From Paraburkholderia sediminicola (GTDB lineage Bacteria; Pseudomonadota; Gammaproteobacteria; Burkholderiales; Burkholderiaceae): a stretch of DNA of 64,000 bases. Positions 1-8,516 of this stretch are shown here, piece by piece. The translations under genes were made by a program, and so were the position numbers. Positions within the stretch are counted from its first letter, which is position 1; each line of letters begins with the position of its first letter. The notes under the pieces are model-generated. The model saw only the letters and a list, made by a program, of their open reading frames with translations, searched no databases and had not been told where the DNA came from. The DNA is taken from positions 62,001 through 126,000 of the forward strand of contig NZ_CADIKC010000015.1 of assembly GCF_902859805.1 (NCBI RefSeq), read 5' to 3'.

Positions 1-388
1 CCGAGGCTGTCAGATAGATCTGCTTGCCGTCCTGCGTGAAGATCATCGTCTCGCCCGATTTGAGCCCTGTAGGACGTGACGCCTGATGGTTCGTACCGAT
101 CACGAGGCCACCGCCGCGATCGCCGCCTACGAATACGATTGCGACGTCGGATCCCTGCGGCGGTACCGACGTGAAGCCGAATTCAGCAATGCGCTTCAGG
201 TTGTCGATCGTCTCGAGCTCGTTGATCTGCGCCTGCAACACCTGGACTGGGCCAGCATCATTCACAGGCGCGCTGACGCGACCGCGGCCCACGAGCAGCA
301 GGACGCGTCGCGCGAGGCGGTCCGCTGTTGCCTGCGCACGGCCCAGCGCTCGACTTACCTGACGGATCGCTGCATGGAAGGTAGCCAT
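1..388 (-). CDS. Phage baseplate assembly protein V (Mu gp45-like), partial
   Basis: Reading the minus strand from an ATG at 388 gives a protein that starts MATFHAAIRQ and continues with an IDNLKRIAEFGFTS region, a GGDRGGGLVIG loop and an LKSGETMIFTQDG strand. This is the pattern of Mu gp45 / gpV baseplate spike proteins, whose N-terminal OB-like domain joins the hub to the central spike. The gene runs off the left edge, so about 129 residues are seen. Its ATG shares one base with the stop of the gpP-like gene upstream (TGATG), which suggests translational coupling. Confidence 0.85.
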   Translation of the reverse strand, partial: MATFHAAIRQVSRALGRAQATADRLARRVLLLVGRGRVSAPVNDAGPVQVLQAQINELETIDNLKRIAEFGFTSVPPQGSDVAIVFVGGDRGGGLVIGTNHQASRPTGLKSGETMIFTQDGKQIYLTAS

Positions 389-1455
389 CAAGCCCCCGGC
401 AATGCGCTTGCGTCGACGAACAACGGCTGCAGCGCGACAGGTTCTGGCAGATAGGCCTCGGGCCGCATGATCGTGAGCTCCGCGATCGTGCCTTCTTCCT
501 CGTTCCGGATATAGGTCACTTCGCCGAGCAGCCAGACCTCATCGACGATCTTCAGCTTGGGCAATGTCACGGGCACGAGCGTGTTGGGCGTCCAGAGCGT
601 GCCCGCCCCATCGCGCCAGCTGTCGGTCGTGACCGTGATCTCGGCCGCACGCGCAACGCGGCGATTCATCTCCCACACCGCGCGGCGCTTCGCGAGATCC
701 GCATAGCCTTGCACGGCTTCCGCGACGATATAGCGCTCGCGCGTGCGCCTCACCCCCACGTCCTCGACGGTGACAATCACGTTCGCCCCAACGCCGGCGT
801 CGTTGAATGTCTCGACCGACTGCGTGAAGACGGTGTACTTCGAGAACCGCTGCGAGGCCGAATACCGCACGCGGGCATGCTGTGCATTGATGCCCTCGGC
901 GATGCCGCCGACATGCATGGTCTTGTGAGCCTGCGTCAGCAGCAGATTGCCGTCCGGCGTGTCATAGACAAGCAGTTGGCTGTACCGGCTGATCCGCTCA
1001 ATGATGTCGTACGCGCTTTCGCCGATGAAAATGTTGAACTGCGGGATCGGCGGCAGCCCTTCGATATCGCATGTAACGCTGATGCCATAGTGCGCCGCAA
1101 GTTTGGACGCTACGTCGAGCGCCGATGTCCCGCTGATCTGGCCGCTCGGCCACACTGCCGAGCAGTCGATCAGGTCCTGACACTTTCCACGGCCCGCGGC
1201 GGCGATCGAATGACTGTCGGCGTCATACTCCGGCACGTATTCATCAATATACCCGGTGATGACCCGGTCCGAGCCGATGAGCAGCTGGAACGGATCGCCC
1301 GCCTGCACGATGACCTCTTCTGTCTCGCCCGGAAAATCTTCCGTCAGCCCGAGGTTGAAGTCGGACGGACAGCGCTCGATACCTCGCGTGACACGCACAT
1401 CGGTCCAGCCGCTGATCGCCTGGGCGCCCGCGATCAGAATCAGATCGTCGTCCAT
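388..1455 (-). CDS. Baseplate hub protein, Mu gpP (gp44)-like
   Basis: A 355-residue protein starting MDDDLILIAGAQAISGWTDV, with the beta-rich fold expected of hub proteins of the Mu gpP / P2 gpD family. It contains GYIDEYVPEYDADSHSIAAAGRGKCQDLIDCS, here split by position at residues about 68-100, a stretch typical of this family. In the virion the hub sits at the centre of the baseplate around the tail tube tip and carries the spike. Its neighbours, gpN-like upstream and gp45-like downstream, are in the order found in Mu. Confidence 0.88.
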   Translation of the reverse strand: MDDDLILIAGAQAISGWTDVRVTRGIERCPSDFNLGLTEDFPGETEEVIVQAGDPFQLLIGSDRVITGYIDEYVPEYDADSHSIAAAGRGKCQDLIDCSAVWPSGQISGTSALDVASKLAAHYGISVTCDIEGLPPIPQFNIFIGESAYDIIERISRYSQLLVYDTPDGNLLLTQAHKTMHVGGIAEGINAQHARVRYSASQRFSKYTVFTQSVETFNDAGVGANVIVTVEDVGVRRTRERYIVAEAVQGYADLAKRRAVWEMNRRVARAAEITVTTDSWRDGAGTLWTPNTLVPVTLPKLKIVDEVWLLGEVTYIRNEEEGTIAELTIMRPEAYLPEPVALQPLFVDASALPGA

Positions 1456-1458
1456 CCG

Positions 1459-2895
1459 TCAGCTGGCCAGTGCCTGGAACGATTGGGGCATGAATAACGG
1501 GTGGATAGGCTGCACTTGCTGAACCAGTTGATCGGACCGGGCCGCGTCGTCGTAAATCCGGTGCGCCAGCACGAGCGCCGGCAGTGAACCCGCGAACGAC
1601 ATCGTCACCAGCTGCGCGAGGTCGCCACCGCGCGCCTGCAGGTCCGAAACGACTGCGCTACGTAAAGCGCGCAGTGCCGTGAAGCTTGCATCGTCCTCTG
1701 CATCACCTGCCGTCTCGATCTCGGCATCGAAGAGTGTCGTCACGTTCTCGAGCACGGTCGTCGCATCGTTATACGAGGACGGCTGATAAGTGGCGCAGGC
1801 CTGCGCCACGCCGGCAAGCGCCGTTCGCCGGAAGAGCGCTCCGCAGCTCGTCTGCATCGACGACATTGCCGACCCGATCGGAGAGCTCGTGAACATGCCA
1901 GACGGGTTGAATGACGCCAGATCCGTCATCAGGCGAATCGCATCGGCGGGATCTGAGGCGGTGGCTGCAAGCGCGGTCACGAGCGTCTGCGCAGCCGTCG
2001 CGAAGGTCGTCGTATCGCTCGCGTTCGCGGCCGCAACCTGCAATGCACTGCCAGCGGCTACTACCGCCGCGACGCTGACAGTATCCTGCTCGAGCAGTTG
2101 CTCTGCAGTGGTCCCCGCCGGCGCTTTCTGGTTCGAGCCCGTATAGCCGCTATTGCCGCCGCCGAAGAACCGGCTGAAGTCGCCGGAAAGCGTCGAAACG
2201 GCATTGACCACACGCTCTACATCGTGGACGTCGCTCACAGCCGTCTGGTACCACGAAAGAGCTGTATCGACGGCCGTATTCACGACGGCAGCGCCCTGCT
2301 GAACTGCGGTGGCAGCCTTCGTCGCGAAGTCGACCAGGGCGCTGCCAAACAGATTCTGCGCACCGCTATCAACCCCGTTCTGCGTCGATTGCGTGACGTT
2401 CGGATAGATCTTCGCGCCGCCTCGCATCAGCGAAAGGCGGATCATGATCACCCGACCATGATCGAAGCTCTCGCTTGCCTCCGATTCCATGCAGCTGACG
2501 TTCTGCACGGCACCGAAAGTCGGGTGCACGAGCGTCTGTGGGCCAGCCTTCTCGCAGGCCAGAACCAGCGCATCGCGCTGTGCGATGACCGGGCCACCAC
2601 CGTAGACCCGGCTGTTTTCGATCAGGAAGCCGATCAGCTCGTATTGCCGCGGCAGCTTGCCGAGCGGTTCGATATATGCGTCGTCGCGCATCGGGTAGCG
2701 GTGAACGACATTGCGGCCGCCGAAGCGCGTACGGTTCTCCCGCACGGCGAACGGGACGCCGCCAAACGATGCCTGACGCAGCGACCCCCACCACGTGCCG
2801 GCACCGCTTCCCGTCAGGATTGATGCGACCTGCTGCGCAGCCGATGCGAGACCGCCAATGCTGCCCGCAAAGGTCGTCAGGGTTGCTGCACTCAT
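1459..2895 (-). CDS. DNA circularization N-terminal domain protein, Mu gpN-like
   Basis: 478 residues. The N-terminal 130 or so residues match the DNA-circulation domain of Mu gpN (tryptophan-containing WWGSLRQASFGGVPFAV, then HRYPMRDDAYIEPLGKLPR). The rest is alanine-rich and helical. In Mu-like phages gpN is a baseplate/tail protein; the circularization label comes from early Mu genetics. The start overlaps the stop of the tape measure gene by 4 bp (ATGA), and the stop is 3 bp before the gpP-like gene, so the three are probably translated in series. Confidence 0.85.
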   Translation of the reverse strand: MSAATLTTFAGSIGGLASAAQQVASILTGSGAGTWWGSLRQASFGGVPFAVRENRTRFGGRNVVHRYPMRDDAYIEPLGKLPRQYELIGFLIENSRVYGGGPVIAQRDALVLACEKAGPQTLVHPTFGAVQNVSCMESEASESFDHGRVIMIRLSLMRGGAKIYPNVTQSTQNGVDSGAQNLFGSALVDFATKAATAVQQGAAVVNTAVDTALSWYQTAVSDVHDVERVVNAVSTLSGDFSRFFGGGNSGYTGSNQKAPAGTTAEQLLEQDTVSVAAVVAAGSALQVAAANASDTTTFATAAQTLVTALAATASDPADAIRLMTDLASFNPSGMFTSSPIGSAMSSMQTSCGALFRRTALAGVAQACATYQPSSYNDATTVLENVTTLFDAEIETAGDAEDDASFTALRALRSAVVSDLQARGGDLAQLVTMSFAGSLPALVLAHRIYDDAARSDQLVQQVQPIHPLFMPQSFQALAS

Positions 2896-4712
2896 ATTGC
2901 CGGTTCCATCATGGACGACTCGCCGATGTTCGCCGAGGCACTCGCCGCCCCGCTGCTGCGGACTGTTGCCCGCGTACCCTTCGGAGCGTTGGGCAGTTCG
3001 ATCTGCACGTGCACGCGACCATTGATCGCATCGGCGTCACTGGCACGGATCGCCGCCTCGTTGTCCGCCTGGGCGGGACGCTCATAAAGTCTCGACACTA
3101 TCTCGCCGGCCTGCGCCGCGGACGTTGCCTGCGCGAGGGCAGTTCCCGCGCGACGTTCATTGCCCTGCCGCATCTCGTAGTCGACGAACTGAAGCTGCTC
3201 GTCGAGAGAGGACTGCCGGATGTCTTTTCCGAACCGCTTGCGGAATTCTTCCTGACGATCCTTGTGCCATTGCCCCAGGCCATATGCCTGACCGTTATCG
3301 CCACTTGCCGCAGGGTTATAGCCGCTCTCGCGGAAAATGTTCGACGCGATGCCCGCTGCCTGCGCCGGACTCCATCCCATCTGCTGAAAGCGCCCGACGA
3401 TCGGCGCAGTCTGGGCATTATTTGCAGCGCTCGAGCGGAACAGGCCTGAGGCCCATCGGTAGATATCGCCGCCGAAACCGCCGCCCTTTGGCCCTTGAAC
3501 TTCTGGAGTGACGATACCGCCGGCCATTGCGTCCGCCACATACTGATCATGATTCGGCCCGGCGGGAATGGCTTTGTCAAAAGCCGCCTGGCGCGTCTTT
3601 TCCGCGATATACCCGGCAGCGCCCAACGCGACGACCGAACCGGCCCCTGTTGTCACTGCGATCGTGCCAAGTAGACCGATGAGACGTACCGCCTGTGCGA
3701 TCAGCGTCGTAATGCTCAGAATCGGACCAGCGAATGTGATCGCAGCGACAGCAGCGGCGATCGTCTTCACGCCCCCCAGCTGATCGACGAACTTCGAGGT
3801 GTCGTCAGCGGCCTTGTTCCAGTCCGTGTTCTCAATCCACGCGGCGACCTTCGGCCCCCACTCCTGAGCGATCGGCTCGAGGCGGTTCGCGACAGTTGTC
3901 AGCGCCGGCGCTACAGACTCGCCCAGGGTGTTTTTCAGCTTCCCGAACGATGCATCCAGCGCCACCATGTTCTCGTTGAAGCGTTGGCCGCGTGCGATCT
4001 GGTCTGGCGTCATCGTCGCGTTCAGCTTCTCGTACTTCGCGACGTACTCGTCGATCGCTGCGCCCCCCTTCGAGAGCAGCGGTGCGAGGGATCCTAGTCC
4101 GAAGATGTCGAGAAACTTCTCGCGCGCCTGCGCGTTCGTGATCTTCGATGCGGCGTTCGAAATGTCATGCAACGCGCGGATCGTGTTGACCGAGCCATCG
4201 GCCATCCGGTGGATGCCAATATTCTTGCTGGACAGCACCCCGGCGACGAACGTGTCGCGGCCCGCCGCCGCATCCTCGAATGCCGAGCCCACCGACTTCA
4301 GGCCAGACGTCATGTCGGCATCCGACAGGCCCGCCAGCCGAGCGGCGCCGCGATACTTCTGCAGCTGGTCGGTCGTCACATCGATAACCGATGCCGTGTT
4401 CGAGATCTCAGTCGCCGTGCGCCCCCAGCTGTGGGCCATGGTCGCAAGCCCTGCAATCGAGCCTGCAGCCGAAATCGCGGCGAGCGGCGGCGCAATCGAT
4501 CCGATGCGGCGCGCCGCATCGCTAGCCAGGCCGCCGACCTTGACGAGGCGATCGCCGAACTTGTCGAGACCGGTTTCCTTCGAAAAAGCCTGCACGGAGG
4601 CCTTCACGTCTGAGATCGGCTTGGTAATCTTGCCGATTGACGCGTTGACGCCCTTGGCGACCGCGGTCGCGCGGTCGACCGCGCTGATCGTGATCTGGAA
4701 AACGTTGGGCAT
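2892..4712 (-). CDS. Tail tape measure protein with C-terminal tail lysozyme domain
   Basis: 606 residues. The N-terminus is a helical tape-measure region (TAVAKGVNASIGKITKPISD). The middle, about residues 315-370, is strongly hydrophobic, as usual for tape measures that enter the membrane. Residues about 430-560 form a phage tail lysozyme domain (GWSPAQAAGIASNIFRESGY, then YGLGQWHKDRQEEF) that would cut peptidoglycan during DNA entry. At 606 residues it is short for the family and predicts a short tail. Being a structural enzyme, it does not replace the missing lysis endolysin. Confidence 0.9.
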   Translation of the reverse strand: MPNVFQITISAVDRATAVAKGVNASIGKITKPISDVKASVQAFSKETGLDKFGDRLVKVGGLASDAARRIGSIAPPLAAISAAGSIAGLATMAHSWGRTATEISNTASVIDVTTDQLQKYRGAARLAGLSDADMTSGLKSVGSAFEDAAAGRDTFVAGVLSSKNIGIHRMADGSVNTIRALHDISNAASKITNAQAREKFLDIFGLGSLAPLLSKGGAAIDEYVAKYEKLNATMTPDQIARGQRFNENMVALDASFGKLKNTLGESVAPALTTVANRLEPIAQEWGPKVAAWIENTDWNKAADDTSKFVDQLGGVKTIAAAVAAITFAGPILSITTLIAQAVRLIGLLGTIAVTTGAGSVVALGAAGYIAEKTRQAAFDKAIPAGPNHDQYVADAMAGGIVTPEVQGPKGGGFGGDIYRWASGLFRSSAANNAQTAPIVGRFQQMGWSPAQAAGIASNIFRESGYNPAASGDNGQAYGLGQWHKDRQEEFRKRFGKDIRQSSLDEQLQFVDYEMRQGNERRAGTALAQATSAAQAGEIVSRLYERPAQADNEAAIRASDADAINGRVHVQIELPNAPKGTRATVRSSGAASASANIGESSMMEPAI

Positions 4713-4721
4713 TGGAAGGCC

Positions 4722-4883
4722 TCAGGTGCTCTGTCTCAGGCGCAGGGCCTGGTCGTGCCAATACTGGAACCTGCTCAGCTTCATGCAGCCGACGGCGTCA
4801 GGTCCCCATCGGAAGAAGTGGGTAACGTCGGCGCACCGGTCTCCGAGGTCTCGCCAGACTGCGGGGGCGCCCATGTAAAACCC
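4722..4883 (-). CDS. -1 frameshift extension of the tail assembly chaperone
   Basis: The slippery heptamer GGGTTTT at 4877-4883 is aligned with the chaperone frame as G GGT TTT. A -1 slip there continues for 51 codons in the other frame to a stop at 4722. The extension ends with FFRWGPDAVGCMKLSRFQ, YWHDQA, which resembles the short GpE' proteins of P2-like phages (aromatic-W-P, then a W near a helix end). The fused product would be about 225 residues. Programmed -1 frameshifting at this locus is known from P2, Mu-like and lambda (G/GT) phages. Here it is inferred from the heptamer and the plausible downstream frame. Confidence 0.78.
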   Translation of the reverse strand, partial: GFYMGAPAVWRDLGDRCADVTHFFRWGPDAVGCMKLSRFQYWHDQALRLRQST

Positions 4884-5398
4884 GAGAGGAACGCGGTCGC
4901 CTCCTCGTAGCTCGATTTGCCCATCTTCCGCACGACGGCGAGCGGCACACCAGAAACGAGCGAGATCAGCTCGGCATTGCACGCGTAGGCCGTGCCTTCA
5001 ACCTGCGCGCTTTGGTCGAGCTGCTCGACGGTCGGCTCGCTGAGCGCGATCGAGTCATACGTCCTGTTGTCGCCGTTCAGTGTGATTGGTTTCTTCAGCA
5101 CCACGGTCTTGACGGGCGCCTTGGCATCATCTTTCGGGGGCGTCCAGTCGAAGCCCTTCAGATATGCAACGGCCTCTTCGTACTTGGTCTTCCCCAGCTT
5201 GCGGATCAACGTCAGCGGAATGCTCGAAACCATCGAGATCAGCGCAGCGTTCACCGCATAGATCGATCCGGCCGTCTGCGTGCTGCGGTCGAGTTCGTCG
5301 ACCGTCGGTTCACGCAACATGATCGATTCGTACTTCAGCGCGTCCCCCAGCGAGAGCGGGACGTCCAGCGTGATGACCTTTTCTTCGGATTGGCTCAT
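4781..5398 (-). CDS. Tail assembly chaperone (gp41/GpE-like), internally duplicated, frame 0
   Basis: 205 residues made of two copies of one domain of about 80 residues. Copy 1 (about 10-92) contains LREPTVDELDRS, IPLTLIRKLGK and YLKGFDWTPP. Copy 2 (about 99-181) contains LSEPTVEQLDQS, VPLAVVRKMGK and FLSGFTWAPP. The gene lies between the tube protein and the tape measure, where tail assembly chaperones are found; these bind the tape measure during tail assembly. The usual family member has one domain of about 90-110 residues, so the tandem duplication is unusual. Near the end of copy 2 the sequence G GGT TTT (4877-4883) is a canonical -1 slippery heptamer. Confidence 0.85.
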   Translation of the reverse strand: MSQSEEKVITLDVPLSLGDALKYESIMLREPTVDELDRSTQTAGSIYAVNAALISMVSSIPLTLIRKLGKTKYEEAVAYLKGFDWTPPKDDAKAPVKTVVLKKPITLNGDNRTYDSIALSEPTVEQLDQSAQVEGTAYACNAELISLVSGVPLAVVRKMGKSSYEEATAFLSGFTWAPPQSGETSETGAPTLPTSSDGDLTPSAA

Positions 5399-5400
5399 GC

Positions 5401-5787
5401 TCAGCTCGTCGTAACTTCGGTGACGGAGTCGTCAGTCCCTTCGAGACGGACGTCGAATTTGGCTTCGGTCGAGTCGACTTCCTGTTCTTCAACCGCCCAC
5501 ATGGCACTCCCGATCACCGTCTTGCCGTTCGCGAGCCTGGCCACGCACGTCACATCGGTCCAGTTGTTGATGTCGCCCACGACCAGGCCGCCCCAGTCCC
5601 GCAGATTGAATGCGATGAACGGGGCCGAGGGCGTTTCCTTGTAGCCATGGATCCGGTCCATACCGCCCAGCGTCTCGCGCTTCTTGTTGCCGGATTTGTA
5701 CTTGAAGTCGCCGGTGACCATGTATGTCGTGCCGTCGACGGAAACGTCGGCTGTGCCGGCGAGAAGTCCACCAGTCTGAGATGGCAT
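5401..5787 (-). CDS. Phage tail tube protein (Mu gpM-like)
   Basis: 128 residues, starting MPSQTGGLLAGTADVSVDGT, beta-rich with GDFKYKSGNKKRETLGGMD and a WTDVTCVARLANGKTVIG strand. Length and position, just downstream of the sheath gene, fit the Mu gpM family, which polymerises into the inner tail tube under the sheath. The stop is 2 bp from the chaperone start. The 79 bp between this gene and the sheath gene hold no further gene. Confidence 0.88.
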   Translation of the reverse strand: MPSQTGGLLAGTADVSVDGTTYMVTGDFKYKSGNKKRETLGGMDRIHGYKETPSAPFIAFNLRDWGGLVVGDINNWTDVTCVARLANGKTVIGSAMWAVEEQEVDSTEAKFDVRLEGTDDSVTEVTTS

Positions 5788-5866
5788 TTGGAATGCTCCA
5801 CGCGGAAATTAGAGAAGCCGCCAGACGGCGGCCTGCTGCGAAGCAGCGCGATAACCGTCAGGTCAT

Positions 5867-7372
5867 CTACGCCGGGACGATGTTGGAGAACTGCATCAGC
5901 AGCGCGAAGATCCGCAACTGGTCGATCAGGATGGCCGGATACAGCACGTCGACGCGGTTCGGGTTCTGCGAGTTCTGCTGCACGATGAGGCCTTGTGCGA
6001 AAACTGCACTGCCCTGCACGTAGCCGTTTTCCTCGAGCGTCCCGTACCGCGCGATCAGATCCGACTTGATCATGCTCGGCGTGACGACGTTGGTCCCGGG
6101 CACAACCCGCGTACCGTCGGCCGCCAGCTTTTTCCGCGCATACTTCGTCGTGACGAGCGATTTGAGATCGCGCAGCACAAAGGCCAGCGTGTTCATCGTC
6201 TCGACTTCGAGGTAGCTGTTGTCCGCGTTGCCGAAGCTGTTCTTCTGGTACGTCGTGATCAGGTTTTCGATTGACACAGTGCCGTCGTCGGCCACATCGA
6301 AAGTTGAGATCCCGTCGTACAGCAACGTATTGCGGTCGGTCAACGCAAAGCGCATCTGCCGCGGTGGCGGCTGCATCGTCGCGAGCGTTACAGTCTGCAG
6401 CGGCTGCGCAGGATCAGCGCGCGCTGAAACAGCAACAGCGGCAGCGATATCGGCAGCGATCACCCATGCCGGCGTCGGCGATCCGTTGAAACCCATGATC
6501 GACGCGTGCTCATCATTGCGCGTGACGCCGAAAGTCGTGAGCGTGCCGAGCGTGCCGCGATATGCAGCGTACATACCGCCGTAGAGTTGCTCGCTCCAGC
6601 TCCAGCGACCCGTCTGCGTGCTCAGGAACGACTGGATCGCACTAAGCGACGTGCTGTCCGTGTATGGGAAAGCGATGAAGTCGAACTGCTGATCGCCCAG
6701 ATTGGCAAGTGCCGTCGGCAGCTGCGAAGGATTCGTTGCGCCACCGGACATCGCCACGATCGTTACTGCCAGTCCCGCGGGCGTTGCTTCGCCGGCGAGC
6801 GTGCCACCGTAGTTCAGTTGCAGGTCGATATCGTTGCCAGCGAGACCCTTGTTCTTCGCTGTTAAATCAACCTTACTCGTCGTCGTGACGTCGACGGCCG
6901 CCGTCACCGGCAGATCCGGCAGCGTACCGATCTGGGCGGCAAGCGCGGTCGCGAGTTGCGGGAGCGTCATGGTCGGCGTCACCACCAACGAGACAATCTG
7001 GCCACCGATATACAGCGACAGGACACCCGTCGCCGTCGGCACGCTGGTGAAATTGAGACTGCCGGCCGCCGCCGTCGACGAGCCGTCGTCCAGTAGCGGT
7101 AGCAGCCACACCTCACCGAATGAGTCGCGCTTGCGATATGCCGCTGTCATCAATGCGAGCATTGAGCCCTGGCCAGCAAGCGCTTTGGTCGCGTCGACGC
7201 CTTGGCAGATTACGGCCTGGCTCGGGACACCCGGACTGCCGGTGAGCATCTGGCCGATGATCAGCGCACGAAGCGACTGCTGCCCAGTATTCGCATTCGA
7301 CGGATCGATATCCGCGTAGAACAGCGGTACACGGATGTTCTGCGGAATATTCGGAAACGAGATATCGCCCAT
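5867..7372 (-). CDS. Contractile tail sheath protein (Mu gpL-like)
   Basis: 501 residues, starting MGDISFPNIPQNIRVPLFYA. It has the sheath-typical order: an N-terminal RALIIGQML segment, an AYRKRDSFGEVWLLPL region, an inserted variable domain with YIGGQIVSLVV, a central GWSWSEQLYGGMYAAYR-like stretch at about residues 265-285, and a conserved C-terminal region (TYQKNSFGNADNSYLEVET, then LKSLVTTKYARKKLAADG). Sheath subunits surround the tube and contract on infection, so this gene shows the phage is a myovirus. Its start is directly after the stop of the DUF2635 gene. Confidence 0.93.
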   Translation of the reverse strand: MGDISFPNIPQNIRVPLFYADIDPSNANTGQQSLRALIIGQMLTGSPGVPSQAVICQGVDATKALAGQGSMLALMTAAYRKRDSFGEVWLLPLLDDGSSTAAAGSLNFTSVPTATGVLSLYIGGQIVSLVVTPTMTLPQLATALAAQIGTLPDLPVTAAVDVTTTSKVDLTAKNKGLAGNDIDLQLNYGGTLAGEATPAGLAVTIVAMSGGATNPSQLPTALANLGDQQFDFIAFPYTDSTSLSAIQSFLSTQTGRWSWSEQLYGGMYAAYRGTLGTLTTFGVTRNDEHASIMGFNGSPTPAWVIAADIAAAVAVSARADPAQPLQTVTLATMQPPPRQMRFALTDRNTLLYDGISTFDVADDGTVSIENLITTYQKNSFGNADNSYLEVETMNTLAFVLRDLKSLVTTKYARKKLAADGTRVVPGTNVVTPSMIKSDLIARYGTLEENGYVQGSAVFAQGLIVQQNSQNPNRVDVLYPAILIDQLRIFALLMQFSNIVPA

Positions 7373-7645
7373 TTAGTTTGCTCCGGTTTCCGCTTCACCG
7401 TCCGAGACCTTCTGTACGGTGCCAGCGTTGCTGGTTGTGGAAGTCGCCTGCGCATCGGTCACATCCGATACCTTCACGGCATCGCGATCGTGGATCCGGC
7501 GCAGCCAGTACTTGTCGAAGTCGCTGACCTTCATGCCCTCAGGCGGCACTACAGTCGTCTTCAGCCCCCCAACCGGCGCATCCGACAGCAGCTGCTTCGT
7601 GACCGGGTCGCGCAGGAGCACGCCCGGAGCAGGTTTCACAAACAT
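7373..7645 (-). CDS. DUF2635 family phage protein (Mu gp38-like)
   Basis: 90 residues, MFVKPAPGVLLRDPVTKQLL, then VPPEGMKVSDFDKYWLRRIH with an acidic, low-complexity tail. DUF2635 proteins are found immediately before the sheath gene in Mu-like phages. Their exact role is not known, but a tail assembly role is likely from position. The stop abuts the sheath start. Confidence 0.85.
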   Translation of the reverse strand: MFVKPAPGVLLRDPVTKQLLSDAPVGGLKTTVVPPEGMKVSDFDKYWLRRIHDRDAVKVSDVTDAQATSTTSNAGTVQKVSDGEAETGAN

Positions 7646-7654
7646 GGAGATCCT

Positions 7655-8209
7655 CTACTGGGGAAGGTTGATCGTCAGACCCGGCACGGTCGTGCCGTCG
7701 GGTACCTGAACCGTCAGATCGACGCCGGTGAGCGGCACCGCGGCGGGCTGATAGAAGTCGTGCGGTCCCTGTACAAACTCGAGACCAATGTCGAGCACTA
7801 ATTGGCCGATCGGCGACTGCCCTTCGCCAGATGGCTGCATCGTCGACCTGAAAAACGGGTATTGCTGAAGCAAAGACATCAAGGGCGGATAGTTGATGAG
7901 CGCCGCCTTGATCTGCTCGCGTAGCGTCTCGAGCTGCTCTTCGACGACCACCGCTGCCTGATCACCTGTCAGCGCCGCGGCCTGTGCACGTGCCGTGACG
8001 CGTAAGGTTGTCGTTACCGTGAACGCCGGCGGACCGTGCGGCCCCCACGACTGACCGTCCTCGTCGGGCGTCTGGACGAGAAGCATCGGGTAGGTCCCGT
8101 CCCACGTTGGCCATGTGCGCGGCGAAAAGACATTCGTGCCGGCTGCTGTCGCGCCGGACACGACAAGACCCTGCACGGCGAGCTCGCGCAGATCACGTGA
8201 GGTCGTCAT
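7655..8209 (-). CDS. Putative tail terminator / head-tail connector protein
   Basis: 184 residues starting MTTSRDLRELAVQGLVVSG. It has a PMLLVQTPDEDGQSWGPHGPP loop and a VEEQLETLREQIKAALINYPP helix, a pattern seen in tail-terminator-like proteins of prophages with lambda heads. The gene lies between the FII-like joining gene and DUF2635, where the protein capping the tail at the neck is expected. The family was judged by position and shape only, so the assignment is moderate. Its start overlaps the upstream stop by 4 bp. Confidence 0.55.
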   Translation of the reverse strand: MTTSRDLRELAVQGLVVSGATAAGTNVFSPRTWPTWDGTYPMLLVQTPDEDGQSWGPHGPPAFTVTTTLRVTARAQAAALTGDQAAVVVEEQLETLREQIKAALINYPPLMSLLQQYPFFRSTMQPSGEGQSPIGQLVLDIGLEFVQGPHDFYQPAAVPLTGVDLTVQVPDGTTVPGLTINLPQ

Positions 8210-8514
8210 TGAGCGCCCAGATCGAGGTAAGCCCAGCCGAGGCCGTCGATCGCAACGTCCTTTACGACGTAGCTCGCCCCGTTGATCTGGATGACGATGC
8301 CTTGCTGGGGTGGTGATGGCAGCTGGGAGACCTGCAGGCCTAGCGTCGCGACCGTGATGTTCGCGGACGCACCGCTCTCCTCGCTGAAGATGTGATCCGT
8401 GATCAGCGAAAAGATACCGAGCACAGGTGTGCTGATGCCCGGAAACACGATCGGCACCTCGTCCCCAAGTGCTTTGCCGATCGCGGCGTTCAGCGTCCCG
8501 TCAAAGTCGATCAC
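8206..8514 (-). CDS. Head-tail joining protein (lambda FII-like)
   Basis: 102 residues, MIDFDGTLNAAIGKALGDEV, with short beta strands IVIQINGASYVVKDVAIDG. Size and position between the major capsid gene and the tail terminator fit the FII/neck joining family (often labelled ATP-binding sugar transporter-like in prophages, with no evidence of transport). It would connect the filled head to the tail. It starts 2 bp after the capsid stop. Confidence 0.6.
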   Translation of the reverse strand: MIDFDGTLNAAIGKALGDEVPIVFPGISTPVLGIFSLITDHIFSEESGASANITVATLGLQVSQLPSPPQQGIVIQINGASYVVKDVAIDGLGWAYLDLGAQ

Positions 8515-8516
8515 GG

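Noticed and set aside
709..1497. 262-residue plus-strand ORF
   Set aside because: Antisense of the gpP-like hub gene in GC-rich DNA; composition typical of a shadow frame.
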